Below the pieces are notes generated by a model. It saw nothing but the letters and a program-made list of their open reading frames with translations. It was not told the DNA's origin and did no database searches. Source: Chionoecetes opilio (lineage: Eukaryota; Arthropoda; Malacostraca; Decapoda; Majidae). Taken from it: a DNA stretch of 64,000 bases. Of the stretch, positions 36,074 to 49,929 are shown one piece after another. Within the stretch, counting starts at the first letter, position 1. Each line of letters begins with the position of its first letter. Position numbers and translations under genes: made by a program. The DNA is taken from NCBI GenBank assembly GCA_016584305.1, contig JACEEZ010018858.1, forward strand, positions 62,001-126,000, given 5' to 3'.

Positions 36074-36297
36074 CTGTTGCGTATAAATTGATCGCAGGCA
36101 TTCGCAGAGAATTATTGAACATGTTCAAAGTTTCCGAACTTACTCTGCGTGTGTCTGCGATCACCTGCGTGCTTGTTGCGTACTTCAAACCTATAAAACC
36201 TATTAGTTGCGTGTGAGTTGCGTTCGGAACTTATGACCACTATTTTTTATTCGCAACCATACGCAACTGGTGATCGCTGCTATGGTGTGAGGGCAAC

Positions 36298-36539
36298 ATA
36301 AGACATGACACAAGTCATATATATTAGGTAGGGGAGACCAGGGCCAGTTGTTACATTTTTCATACTTTTACACATATCTACACTAGGTAATTAAAGTAAT
36401 AGCATAATAGCAAGCAATAAATTCACCGTATTTAACACCTTGAGACCCATAACTTAATTTCCAATGTAATTTAGCTACCTTTTGACGATTTTTTGTAAAT
36501 ATAAGCAGTATTTTATAGATAAGACCTGTTTAGTATCCT
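36298..36539. other. Unannotated intronic stretch
   Basis: AT-rich; nothing seen. Confidence 0.4.
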
Positions 36540-38716
36540 TGTCCACATCTCTCCTCCTCTAAACCTCATCTTCTGTTCCTCACCGAAACCCAGTTGTTTG
36601 TGAGCACTGACAGTAGACCTTTTTCTGTCTCCTCTTACTGTCTCTATTCTCATTTTCAATCCAAAGCTGGCTGTTGCGTATATGTACGCAATGACATCAC
36701 TTGCTCTCGTGCCCACGGCCTTGAATCTTCCGAATGTTCTACAATCTGGCTTCGACTTCAATGTCACTCTCTTACTTAATTTATCTGTGCTGTGTATCTC
36801 TCACCTAACTCCTCTGACTATTTAAAATTCTTCGATTATTTAACATCAAAAGTGGAGCACATCTCATCTCATTTTCCTTTAGCAGAAATTTCCATTCTTG
36901 GGGACTTCAATGTTCACCACCAGCTTTGGCTATCATCTTCTTTCACTGACCAACCTGGTGAACAAGCCTACAACTGTTCTATCCTCCAAGACCTAGAGCA
37001 GCTGGTGCAGCACCCTACCCGTATTCCTGACCGCCTTGGAGACACGCCCAACATTCTTGATCTTTTCCTAACTATCTAACCCTTCTGCTTACTCTGTGAA
37101 ACTATTCTCTCCGTTGGGTTCCTCCGATCACAATCTTATTTCTGTAACCTGTCCTATCGCTCCGGTGCCGCCTCGGGACCCACCTAAGCGGAGGTGTTTC
37201 TGGCACTTCAACTCAGCTAAGTGGGAAGACCTAATGCAGTACTACTCTGATTTTCCATGGAATGATTACTGCTTCCATGTCAAAGACCCATCTCTTTGTG
37301 CAGAGCGCATAACTGAGGTCATAGTCTCTGGCATGGAGGCGTACATTCCACACACTTTCTCTAATCCTAAAGCCCGTCAACCTTGGTTTACCTCTGCTTG
37401 TTCTCATGCTGTCCGAGATAGAGAGGTTGCTCACAAACGGTACCGTAAGCATCCATCTCCTGAAACTCATGCCCTTTATATTTCTGCCCGTAATCATGCC
37501 AAATCTTTACTTCAACTTACCAAAAACTCTTTCATTCATAGAAAATGTCAAAATCTTTCTGAATCAAATTCCTCTCGTGACTTCTGGCATCTAGCAAATA
37601 ACATCTCTAACAATTTTTCTTCTACATCTTTCCCTCCTATGCTTCACCCAGATGGCTCCACAGCTGTCTCATCTACTTCTAAAGCTGAACTCTTCGCTCA
37701 AACCTTTGCTAAAAATTTCACTCTGGTTGATGAAGGGCTTGTTCCTCCTTCTCCTCCACTCTCTGACTATATTATGCCTGTCATTAAGATCTTTCGTAAT
37801 GATGTTTTCTTTGCCCTTTCTGGCCTAGATCCTCGGAAGGCTTACGGTCCTGACGGAGTCCCCCCTATTGTTCTCAAAAACTGTGCTTCTGTGCTTGCAC
37901 CCTGCAAAAACCCAATTTCCTCACCTATCTACTCGACAAAACCTACCAGATAACTATCCCCTCTTCTTCAATAACACTCAACTGTCTCCTTCTTCTACAA
38001 TGAACATTCTAGGACTATCTTTCACTTAAAATCTGAACTGGAAATCTCACATCTCATCTCTTGCTAAAACAGCTTCTAAGAAGTTAGGTGTCCAGTAGCG
38101 TCTGCGTCCTTTTTTTTCTCCCTCCCAATTGCTTGCTCTCTACAGGGGCCTTATCCGCCCATGTATGGAGTATTTCTCACATGTTTGGGGAGGATCCACT
38201 CATACAGCTCTCCTAAACAGGGTCGAGTCAAAAGCTTTTCGTCTCATCAACTTCTCTCCTGTGACTGACTGTCTTCAATCTTTAAATCACCGCCGCAATG
38301 TTGCTTCTCTTGCTCTCTTCTACCGTTATTTTCATGCTCACTGCTCTTCTGAACTTGCTAACTGCATGCCTCCCCCCCTCTCGCGACCTCGCTGCACAAG
38401 ACTTTCTACTCATTCTCATCCCTATTATGTCCATCTTACTAATGCAAGAGTTAATCAGTATTTTTACTCTTTCATCTCTTTCACTGGTAAACTCTGGAAC
38501 TCTCTTCCTGTTTCTATTTTTCCACTTATCTATTACTTAAACCTTTTCAAAAGAAGAGTAACAAGACACCTCCCGAATTAAATTGGCTCACCTCTCTTTT
38601 TTATTTTATTCTCTTACTGTTTTCTTTATAGGGACTGGCAACTAAGCGGGCTTTTATGTTACCCATTTTTGTTGTGCCCTTGGCCAGTCCTTTGTGATGT
38701 AAAAAAAAAAAAAAAA
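36540..38716 (+). pseudogene. Jockey-like LINE with RT core deleted
   Basis: The endonuclease comes first: LLFLTETQL, then [10 protein letters not shown] (catalytic GDFN) at 36,890-36,925 and [10 protein letters not shown] (SDH) at 37,110. A ~200-residue linker follows, then the first RT motif [20 protein letters not shown] at 37,820-37,880. After VLAP near 37,905 the sequence jumps straight to post-palm sequence (LGLSFT, HVWGGSTHTALLNRVESKAF) and the C-terminus ending RRVTRHLPN at 38,581. The catalytic palm is therefore gone. Stops at 36,780 and 37,078 and smaller shifts also break it. A 3' UTR and A15 (38,701-38,715) follow. The last coding block is widespread in decapods. Confidence 0.85.
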
Positions 38717-38920
38717 CTAATTTGGTATATTTAGTTACTTTTCGTAATTTTATGGCTCGACAACAACCAATTTTATTTTACAGCAAATTTAAGATCTGGG
38801 TGTGAAGGCGTTAAAAACAACATCTTGGACAATTGCATGTTTTTTTATTTTTTTCATATTCTATATAGTTTTGATATTAACCGAGCATAATAAAAGTACC
38901 GCTGCATGTGTCAACCAGCT

Positions 38921-39432
38921 CCGGTGTAGCGCGCCGACTAGTTACCCCGCCCGGATAGCTACCCTGCCACGCTTAGGCACGCGCGGCAGATGACGTCACA
39001 CATAATAACATTGGCCACGCACCCCGGACCAGAACATTATCATCAGATTCGCTTATTTAACTCAAATAACTCTACAAAACGTAACCCAAACATATCATTA
39101 TCCTAAACCTAACCAAACCTAAATCAAACCTAAACCAAATCTTAACTTAACCTAAATTTAACCACTTCATTTTATATGATAATAGCTAGGTAATATTACG
39201 ATTAAGTTTGGATAGGCTAAATTTAGATTAGGTTAAGGCTTGGTTTATATTTGATTTAGGTTAGGTCATATTTAGGATATGTTTGGGATAAGTTTTGTAG
39301 AGTTATTTAAGTTAAATAAGCGAATCTGATGATAATGTTCTGGTCCGGGAGGCGTGGCCAATGTTTTCCTGTGTGACGTAGGCGTGGCAGGGTAGCTATC
39401 CGGGCGGGGTAGGTAGTCGGCGCGCTACAGCG
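38921..39432. mobile_element. 512-bp foldback MITE
   Basis: Arms 38,921-39,164 and 39,195-39,432 are inverted copies of about 240 bp. Outer sequence is CCG(G/C)TGTAGCGCGCCGACTA; the inner arms are rich in CCTAAACCTAA-type sequence. Coding capacity is nil. Confidence 0.85.
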
Positions 39433-39890
39433 GTCTCCCCTACATAATGCTGATGATAATTTTAGCAAAAAAACTAGAAAATTTGAGAAAGAGTAAGCCA
39501 TCCCGTATCGGTAAAATTGAAGTGATTACTGTTATAAGCTAACGTAAATTCCACTCACAACAGTAGTCAACCGGATGATATAGCCGTTGGATATTGAAAA
39601 TATAGGATAAATGAGTTTTCGATTGGCGCCACAGATGGTGCCGCATTGCACTGTGGGATTGGCGACGCCTCACGCTGCACTGCGCGCTGCAGTCACGCAG
39701 GCTGCTGTTTGTTGTCAAGTGACATGACAGAACGGGAACATAATTGCCTTCACCTGCCTCCGCCTAGGCCACACAACCCTCACGTCTCACCTACACCGCC
39801 TACGTCTGTCCCTTGTACAGGAACCCGGAGACTTTTTTACACTTCTTGCTGCAGTGTCCACGCTTCCACTCCTGCCGTGTAGTGAGTGCT
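39433..39890. other. Unannotated intronic stretch
   Basis: Includes a GC-rich segment at 39,620-39,890 with no recognised domain. Confidence 0.4.
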
Positions 39891-39965
39891 TGGGCCGAAG
39901 GCCCACCAATAGCCCTCCGCAGGAGCTAGCCAAAAAGTCCGCCCGGAGGGCGGCTTTGCAGCTAG
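39891..39965 (+). mobile_element. Helitron 3'-end fragment
   Basis: The last 75 bases of the Helitron family, from TGGGCCGAAGGCCCACC through the GC hairpin to CTAG at 39,965, joined without a gap to the 5' end of copy 3. Confidence 0.85.
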
Positions 39966-40574
39966 TTATAATAATATAAGCGAAAGTGTGTGTGTGTGTG
40001 TGTCTGTCTGTCCGCGATAGGTGCCGCCCCCAATGGCGCAATCCCCTCATATGGCAGAGTTTTGGAATCGGGTCGACCAGGGGAAGGTTTTAAGCCCACT
40101 TATGAGATGATCCGATCACTTTTTTTTTCTTTTTTTTAGCAGCCTATTAGCGAGAATTGTGAAAAAAAGTGGGTTGCGAGAACTGAGGAAACCTTGATGT
40201 AGGTTGATGGGTAATGGGTGAGTGAATGGGTGGGGTGATGGGTAATGGGTGTGGGGTGATGGGTGAGTGAATGGGTGGGGGGTGATGGGTAATGGGTGTG
40301 TGGTGATGGGTAATGGGTGGGGGGTGATGGGTAATGGGTGAGTGAATGGATGGGGGGTGATGGGTAATGGGTGAGTGAATGGGTTGGGGATGATGTGAAT
40401 GGGTTGGCGTTAATACATACATTTCTACATCCATGATTTCAGGAAAGCTAGAAGGGGCTATCTGGAGAGTCTGTGTTTGGTGGGCCGAAGGCCCAACAAA
40501 CACAGGTCGGCCCACCAATAGCCCTCCGCAGGAGCTAGCCAAAAAGTCCGCCCGGAGGGCGGCTTTACGGCTAG
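39966..40574 (+). mobile_element. Non-autonomous Helitron-like element, copy 3
   Basis: TTATAATAATATAAGCGAAA start, poly-T at 40,119-40,137, minisatellite 40,200-40,400, GC hairpin and CTAG end at 40,574 followed by T. The 5'-most TC is missing. Confidence 0.85.
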
Positions 40575-40642
40575 TGTAACATAAATTTCAAACAGTCATA
40601 CCCAAAAAAAAAAAAAACATGTAATATATTTTCTACCCTAAT

Positions 40643-40940
40643 AACCCAGTGTTACACCGATGTAACATACAGACAGCGTCTGGTGATCCTCCCGTTTTCT
40701 TCAAGTATGAGAGAGGTACAGTCAACTTGGTGATGGCACAGGTGAAATCTGTGAATATTTTTGCACTGCTTCGTGTCACCTCACCAACTATTTTCGGGTA
40801 ACTACTGTATTAATGTAGTTATGTAATTGATTGATTAGATGTTACTGAAGATATGCAGAAGATGATAAAAAGCAAACATGGTATACTTTTTTTGTTATAT
40901 ATGAATATATAATGGCGTGACATATATGTAACATTGGGTC
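40643..40940. mobile_element. ~300-bp MITE
   Basis: ACCCAGTGTTACACCGATGT and ATATGTAACATTGGGT are inverted ends. A related end lies near 45,175 (GACCCAATGTTACAAATATG). Boundaries approximate. Confidence 0.5.
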
Positions 40941-41169
40941 TTTTCAGTATATATTCACTGTAAATGCTATATATTTTTTTTTTCGTAGGGCATACATTCC
41001 AACATTGTTAGCAGTTGTTTGTTGTAATAAACGAGAAAAAAATGATAATATATTATATGATATATAATGAGGACTTAGTGTATTGTGTATTACCGCCTAC
41101 GTGTACCCTAATCCATCCATAAAAATCCATAATCCTAATCCTTAACAAAAAAAAAAAAAAAAAAAATAA

Positions 41170-41815
41170 ATAACATCATCAATCGGGAAAAATTACCCGA
41201 TTTCATGATGTTATTTATTTAGTTAACGCTAATTTATGCATGGTTCTAATTCATTTATCAGAAAAGGAAATATATCAATGGAAAGCTAATTAAATTCCGC
41301 TTCTATTGATATTCTCCATGTAAAAAGTTTTTTCACAAAATATTAAATGGCGAAAAGTTTAAGCTCATGCATATTTCTTGAAAGTCTCATAATGGCATTT
41401 CTTTAGTGTGTTTTACGGTTTTTTATTTGATAATATTATAGAACAAACATTTCCGAAGATAACAGTATATATTTTATACTGATAAACATATATTAGGTAG
41501 GAAATTACCCGATTTCATGATTTTTTATATTTAGTTAACGCTAATTTATGCATGCCGCTAATTCATTTATCACTAAACGAAATATATCAATGGAAAGCTA
41601 ATTAAACTCCACTTCTATTGATATTCTCCATGTAAAATGTTTGCGAGCAAAATATTAAATGGCGAAGAGTTTAAGTTAATGCATATTTCTTGAAAGTCTC
41701 ATAATGGCATTTTCTTTGTGTTTTACGGTTTTTTATTTGATAATATTATAGAACAAACATTTCCGAAGATAACAGTATATCTTTTATACTGATAAACATT
41801 ATATTAGGTAGGTAA
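41170..41815. repeat. Two tandem half-copies of the foldback element
   Basis: Two head-to-tail units of about 305 bp (near 41,198-41,500 and 41,500-41,815). Each has the right arm of the element at 27,727-31,282, from its centre (ATCAATCGGG...CCCGAT hairpin) to TACTGATAAAC. The left arm is absent. Confidence 0.75.
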
Positions 41816-42795
41816 ACTTGTACGGGGAGCGGAGCGGGTGATATCCTTATGGTGTGACGTCACGGGCGATGTACCAGGCCTTGTCTCTCGGTGGTCTCGG
41901 TGGATGTCCGCGCCACCTATTGACAGCGGCTGGTGATATGGGGCGGGTGGGCGGGCGGGCGGAGTACATCCACACCTCATAACAATACGTTGTCATCCAC
42001 CTTACCTGTGTCTAACTGAAGAAGACTGATCAACTACCACGCCTGTGAACGCATCATAGGACATCACCAGGGCTCATATGATTCCTCAACGGATCATTGC
42101 AGCCCTAACCAACGCCTATACCCGCTCGGTATTCCCGCTGGGATATAAGTGAACAGACTTTAACTATGATTGAATGTATGTGTTACTTTTATGCAGTTAC
42201 CATTTCGAAATGATAATAAGTAATATGATTAAATATTACTGACTAGAATCATCTAGAAACTCAAATAAATTTAAACCATGAGACAGAGAGAGAGAGAGGT
42301 GGAGGTGAACACCAGCGTGGCGTTGTCATGGTAACTCAAATGACCAACCTCAGAACTTGTGAAATCTTTTCGTACCGCCTCTTTCTATTGAAAACAGCAT
42401 TGCTAATACAAGTATTAGTATATTTTTATGTTATGGAAAACAATAATTCATGATAGAAATGACTGGAATGAATTTCTTTATAGTAGTAAATATTATTATT
42501 CTATTTATCGCATGGGTTGGTACACCTCGCTCCCGACGTCGGGACATCATGCCGATGGGGGCAAAATCAGCCGTTCATGAAACTCATCAATGGAGTATCA
42601 CGACAGTCGGGCGCCCCACTCACTATCGTGTACTCGATGGAAAACGTCCATTTCTTGCAACTGGGCCTATGTCCTGTGTTATGAAAGTCTGATTAATAGG
42701 TTAGCTTCATGAAGGTCAATCGATCCTTCCGAAGATCTATAATGATTAAACATGCAATACATGCATTTCACATAGCATGATGTGAAAAAAATTAG
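41816..42795. other. Unannotated intronic stretch
   Basis: GC-rich 41,820-42,120, then AT-rich. An 80-codon frame at 42,450-42,692 is not recognised. The last part may be the 3' flank of the Gypsy remnant. Confidence 0.4.
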
Positions 42796-43410
42796 TTAGA
42801 CTCGGGGTCGTAGATTATAGCCGTGCTTGGCGTTAGTGGTGATTGGGTCAGTGGAAGTGCGTGGAGGTAGGTAAGCACAATCAGCAAAAGCCGGGTCCCG
42901 TCGGGCTTTGGTCTTCTTTAACCTGTCATTATGAATTATTTGGAAAGTTTGAAGAAGTGGATCCAATACCTCAAACTTACTGCCATGCTTCTCACCAACA
43001 ACAAGGCGCGGGCCCAAGAATTTCGGCGCCAACTTGGAATTCCTACTTGGACTCTGAACCATTACGGTATCCCCTTTTCTTATTGTAATAGGAACCGCAC
43101 GCTTATGTTGTTGTGCCATCATCTCGGCACGAGAAGCTTGTAGCCTTTCTTTGACCTTTTTGTGTATATTAGTAAAGACATGCAAATGCTGATCCAGCTA
43201 GCTATCTATGTTATACACAGATTTATTGGGCTTGGCCAATAGGTCATGTGGCATCCGTTTATGCGCACCATAACGTATGTATGTGTGTAAGTATGGGTGT
43301 GGCACTTGGTATGGCACTAGGTGTGACACTTGGTGCCACCGGTCTCCCCTAGTTGCCGCAGACTCAGCAAAGATAAGGGGCCAGCAAGGTTATATAGAGA
43401 TGTCACGTAA
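42796..43410 (-). pseudogene. Ty3/Gypsy Pol, C-terminal integrase remnant
   Basis: From about 43,300 the minus strand gives YGAHKRMPHDLLAKPNKSVY, the end of the integrase core, with an in-frame TAG at the DS/LDQ junction. It continues as HKKVKERLQASRAEMMAQQ and RKGDTVMVQSPSRNSKLAPK, then FLGPRLVVGEKHGSKFEVLD, the chromodomain-free integrase C-terminal barrel. It stops at 42,796. Upstream core residues are decayed and no LTR pair was identified. In Gypsy elements this segment positions the complex on target DNA. Confidence 0.8.
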
Positions 43411-43869
43411 CTTATTATCCATCTCTTAAATATAAATGGTAACATGGTAGATATTTATAGAGAGTAGTTATATTATATGTTTGTTCTATGGCAGAAACAT
43501 TACTTGCTCATGACTATATGTTTAAGAGTGAAGCAGGGGTATATGTCTCATGGATAAACTGAGTACTTGACACCTGGGCGAGAGAGGCAGCGGGGTTCAC
43601 CGCTGGCCTCGACGACAGCCAGACAGAGGGCGATTGCCAGTGTTAGGGAAAAGACGTTGTTTAACAGGGACTTCTGTATATTCGTCGAAGTGTATATATT
43701 GTTGTAAATTAACACAATAATACTACCTCAATTACCCTGGCGTCTCTCTATATCCTCACACCACTAATATTCCCCACGAAACAGATTGATTGGAACGAGT
43801 GTACTGGACCATTACTCACCTACAAGACGGTGAGTACCTATGTGAGTAGATTACTCGCGTAAGAAATAT
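43411..43869. other. Unannotated intronic stretch
   Basis: Could include a solo LTR-like segment, but I could not pair any ends. Confidence 0.3.
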
Positions 43870-44720
43870 CCAGAACACCGTCGTAAGTAAGACTTCTTGA
43901 CGTGACCCGCCGTCATTATGGACTGAGCTACCAAGGTATGTAAAACTTTCCAAGATCTCAATGTCCTCGCCGCACGCATGAACAGACTGTACTGTTTCAT
44001 CTAGTAAGCCTCCAAACACCTGGACCTTGGTCTTGAGCCAGCTGAGACCGCAAGTCCCAAAGGCTTTGCCTCCTCGTGCAGCGCCTCGAGAGCCATTACC
44101 AGGACCTCCAGCGATTCAGCAAAGATTACTGCATTATCGGCAAAAACAAGATCAGTGATCTTGATATTGCCGTGGGATGCTCCACAATCACTTTGATCTA
44201 CAACTTTGCCCTATACCCAGTCCATACAAGTGTTGAAAAGGACGCACCCTTGCCTCACTCCTGTATTCACAGGAAAGAAGCTGGATACACCTCCCCGACA
44301 CTTCACAGCACTCTCAGTCCCAGAGTACAGACCAGTCATTAAACCAATAGTCCTTGCAGGAATCCCGCGAAGTCGCAGAAGATCCCAGAGTGACTCACGA
44401 TGCACTGAATCAAACGCCTTCTTGAGATCAACATAGGCTGCAAGCATCCCCTGTCGAAACTCACGTTGGCGTTCCACCAGGACACAAAGTACTAGGATAC
44501 GGTCCGTTCTTGACTTACCAGGCGTGAACCCAGACTGCTGAGGTCTCTGATGCCTCAGCAGATGACAGCGGATCCGTGTCAGCAATAGATGGGGAAGCAC
44601 CTTGCCTGGCACGCTGAGTAGTGCAATACCGCTGTTATTGTTGCAGTCCTGACGATACCCTTTCCCTTTCCAGATAGGGACGACCAGCCCCCTTTTTCAG
44701 GCAGGAGGAATGGTACCTGA
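43870..44720 (-). pseudogene. RTE/I-like LINE, RT domain with mutated FADD
   Basis: On the minus strand: LLTRIRCHLLRHQRPQQSGF and SRTDRILVLCVLVERQREF, then AAYVDLKKAFDSVHRESLW (motif A), TGVRQGCVLFNTCMDWV (motif B, three residues short), ITDLVFADNAV (motif C), EAKPLGLEVSW, then GLLDETVQSVHACGEDIEIL. In motif C the second catalytic Asp is Asn (FADN), so even a full-length copy would be inactive. Frame breaks occur near 44,200 and 44,045. Same family as 26,310-27,130. Confidence 0.85.
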
Positions 44721-45491
44721 TTACCACACGGCAGTCAGGACAGCATGCAACCCGCGGATCATGGCCTCACCCCCAGCTTTGAGGAGCTCCTCACTGATAT
44801 TACAGACACCAGCTGCCTTTCCACCCCTCAACTTTGCGACAGCCTCTCTGACTTCGTCAAAAGAGGGTGCGGTTTCGTCAATGGGAGGATCGACATCCAC
44901 TGGACGTGAAGATATAACAATTATTTTGTGTTTGTTTTTGAAATATCATACGTTACTTATTTTCTATTCTAATGTAATAATCAGTAATGTTAAAAAAATG
45001 TATAATTGCAATTTCAACATGTCCATTATGTTTACATAATCACAACACAATAAATGTAGTCGAAACATTATCATACTTTTATTACCGATATAAGAAGGAT
45101 GTAATGAAAGACTAACACAATCCAGTGATACATATGTGTTACATTTGATACTGACCATTAATCTACCTATATGACCCAATGTTACAAATATGTCACATTC
45201 CATATTTCCCACAAAAACTATGATGAGGTGAAAGTAACGCCATATTCATTCTATCAGAGTCCAAAGTAGTCAAATAATGTGGTTCTTGAATTTTGATCCT
45301 GCCAGAAAAGGACTCTATGTAGGTTCTAGAGGGAAATAACTACTTGTTTTCTCATTTTTTGCTATCTGCTATGTTTTGTCCAGGACAGTGGAAGGTCTGC
45401 GGAGCGGCTAATATTTAGAACTTGGCTGTGTCTGGATTCAAGTATTTTTCCCTTTTCTACTGTTTTTATAGGTCAAAACGAGGGTAAATTT
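44721..45491. other. Unannotated intronic stretch
   Basis: The first ~180 bp continue the N-terminal side of the LINE in decayed form. The rest is AT-rich. Confidence 0.4.
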
Positions 45492-46227
45492 CTGGCGTTT
45501 GCCCATTCCATCCTCCTTCCCCAAAGCAAGCTTGGGTACCTGTGGGAATGCAGGGTATTCGATTGGGGAACATATTATAATGCGTCGGAAACACGTATTT
45601 TTGGAGTTATGCAGGGGAGTCAAAATTCCCAATGACAAGGGTGATTTCCCTAGATCTAGGGAAATTTCCCTAACCAAATTTCTCCTTATCTCCTTGCGAG
45701 GGGGCTCTGCCCCCTTGACTCCCCGGTATTCTAACCTAACCTGGCGGGAGGGTTGACCACCCCGATAAATAATCTAACCTAGCCTCTTAGAAGGTGGGAC
45801 TCTGCCCCCCTCGACCCCCCAATAATCTAACGTAACCTATTTCAGCCTAACCTAACAGGGGGAACAGGGGGGCTCAGCCCCCTCGATCCCCCAATATTCT
45901 AACCTAACCTAACAGGGGGGGTTCAGCCCCCCTCGAACACCCCCCCGGTAACCTTATACAAATTTACCATATCTCTCAGCGCGGATGGGTGGGTTTCAAG
46001 AATCCGGTGATCATTCTGCTTGTAAGGATCGTCAGGTTCATTCACACGTCTCTGGGATTTGAAGAAATCCAATCCATTTTCCTTAGATCTAGGGAATTTT
46101 TACTACACCCATAACTCAAAACGCTGTGGTTGTGACGCATATTTTGTACCCCAGCCTAATATCCCGCATTCCCCCAGGTCCCCAAACCTATTTTGGGGTA
46201 GAGGGGGGGAGTACGGGCAAACACTAG
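45492..46227. mobile_element. 736-bp MITE with CCTAA-rich tandem core
   Basis: CTGGCGTTTGCCC and GGGCAAACACTAG are imperfect inverted ends, with further inverted blocks inward (TAGATCTAGGGAA near 45,650 and 46,085). The core at 45,700-45,960 is about four ~65-bp units, each with TCTAACCTAACCT and a G-run/CCCCCTCGA block. Confidence 0.65.
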
Positions 46228-47690
<1,463 letters not shown>

Positions 47691-48720
47691 CAAAATTGTC
47701 CAAATCAGTACATTAAAAAAGCTGGGTAAATTAAGGATTTCTCCAAAATCTTCCAATGCTACTTAAAGTAATAAGTAGGGGCATTTAAAACTAGATCTAA
47801 ACTTATATTAACCTAACATCCTCTGGACCCCAATATTAAGTCACCCATCGCTATACAGTTTTTTTTAATACTCCGCAAAATCCCCTAATGCTACACATAA
47901 TTACTCTAATGCCACGTTAAATTTCCAAAAGTCCCATTCTCCTAGTGCCACGTTCACACCACATGCAATCTCTTATCGCCATATAATATCTTCTGTCACT
48001 ACATGAAATTAACGATAAATTTTCGTTATGGAACCTATTTCGAGGCTGAAACTAAGTATTCCTGAATAGTTTTATGTGTTTTGAATTAATCTGGTACTCT
48101 TTTTGTCGGAAATCAATGTTTGTTTACAAGTGTGGGTGGTGCCCGCCCTGCCTCTCCTGGTCCGCCCCGCTAACATTGCTCCGCTCCGCAGTGCCGCAGT
48201 ATTGATATAATATAATTTTTTTTTTTAATCATATATAATAATAATAATATCATATAACATATAATAACATATATATGTTATTATATGTTATCATAACCCA
48301 CCTCTAACCTAACCAAACCTTCAGATTTACCTAACTTAACCGTTTATGGCTGAAATAACGGTAGATTTTTGGTAGTAGTATATGTTTCGCCATTGTTTTT
48401 CAATTGAGCCATGGGAAATGGGTTTAAAAAATAGTACTCAGAATAAAGACTCAGAATCTCAGAATATACGATGATGTAGGTAAGAATCTTAGGACTTTTG
48501 AAAGCCCACTAATGAAATAATACCAAATTCCCTAATAATCTTCTATTGCCAGTTGCCACATACAATCTCCCATCACCTCATGAAATTCCCTAATACCACA
48601 TACAATATCGTATCGCTACACACAACCTCGGAATATCACATGCAATCTCCCATCATCACAAAAATTACCCTAACACCACATGAATATACCTAAGGCCCCG
48701 TACGATCTGTGGTAGTCTAG
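47691..48720. repeat. Degenerate ~20-bp satellite, two blocks
   Basis: Recurring CCCTAATGCCACATACAAT and CTCCCATCACCACATGAAAT variants at 47,735-48,010 and 48,520-48,700. A perfect palindrome (ATAACATATAATAACATA arms) lies near 48,255-48,292. Confidence 0.6.
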
Positions 48721-49929
48721 TACTGGTGTGGTTTTAAAGCTAAATGTAACGCTGTTGTAGCCATTTTAGCAGTGGAGGAGTTCTGGTAAAAGTTCCATGA
48801 ATACATGCAAGCTGCAGATATTACTTACAAGCTAGATTCCTTGGCACAATAAAAGGTATAATTATGAGGATCAGTCTGCAAACGAATCGCTCTTGGACAT
48901 ATTTAGTTTTTAAGGCACCTCTGATGTTATAGCGGCTCTGTGGGTTAACTAAGGCTGACCACACACTAAAATATTCACACAAGTGAAGTACAGTATGTAT
49001 ACTATATTGTGGTGAAATTTCATTTTGATAAGTTTGAAGGTGTGATTAGGGAGGACTGGAATGTCTAGTCAGGGGACAGGCCCCTCCCCTAGATCTCCTT
49101 TGCTTGTTTAGGGTAGAATTACATAAATAAAATTGGTCCTGGCAAAAAACAGTTATCAGATTTTGAAAATCACATCTAAATATTGTTAAGGCGTGTAAAA
49201 ATAAATATTGTTTATTGTTTGTTGTTCGGCCTAAATATTGTTATTACAAATAACGAAATCGAAATTTTAAAATAACGTTCAATCCCTGAACCAATCTCCG
49301 TTTCCTCCCCTGGCTAAGGCTATGGCCGCTCTGCTGTCTGTAGTCGCCGGAGATAATTCGCCGCTCCCCTGTCATGCAGGTGACAACTACTCTGTTTATC
49401 TATCACACATATACATCTGCTCCATTACTAATCATATAGCAAGTAGCAAGTAATATTTATATCATAGAATAAACTGATAATATAACTACCCTATATAAAT
49501 ATTTATTATGTTACCATCTATGTATAAGAGATGGAAATAAGCTAAGTGACCTCTCTACAAACCTGCCGGCTTTTTCAATACATGCTGATCCTGCAGTAAT
49601 GCAACTGGGGCCGGCAATACAATGTGCCACGCCCATACCTATCACACCCATACATTTGCCTTAACAATATATCAGAAAACAAATCGTTTTGGAAATAGCA
49701 GGATGGTGAGAAGTCAAATAAAAATGAGTCCCCAGCTCAGAGATTGAGAAAATGGAGAAAATCGCCTTAGGTAAATTCCCTCATTGTGTGTGCCGCGAGC
49801 CTTGCCTTTTGACATGCATGAAGTTAAGTCTTTTAGCTGCAGAAGACATGAAAGTTAGCTATTAACTAAGGTCAGGCGGTCGGTATTTATTGATTTTATT
49901 TTGTCATGTCCTTGTATCCCTGTCTTCAG
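48721..49929. other. Unannotated end of the large intron
   Basis: Plain AT-rich intron ending in the TGTCTTCAG acceptor. Confidence 0.5.

Larger units (their letters stand above)
34536..36297. mobile_element. TIR element with dense subterminal GTTGCG motifs
   Basis: The left GGTGCCCTCACACCATAGC and right GCTATGGTGTGAGGGCAAC are inverted. The first ~280 and last ~220 bp are packed with GAGTTGCGTG-like motifs on the + strand, and 35,000-35,320 carries the reverse form (CGCAACAGG, CGCAACACG). Clustered subterminal motifs are typical transposase binding arrays. The centre has a TATA promoter and a short ORF, then a nested 753-bp insertion. Superfamily unknown; no clean target duplication was read. 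Confidence 0.7.

Noticed and set aside
43411..43869. Solo LTR of the Gypsy remnant
   Set aside because: Composition is compatible, but no second LTR, TG...CA ends or target duplication could be matched.
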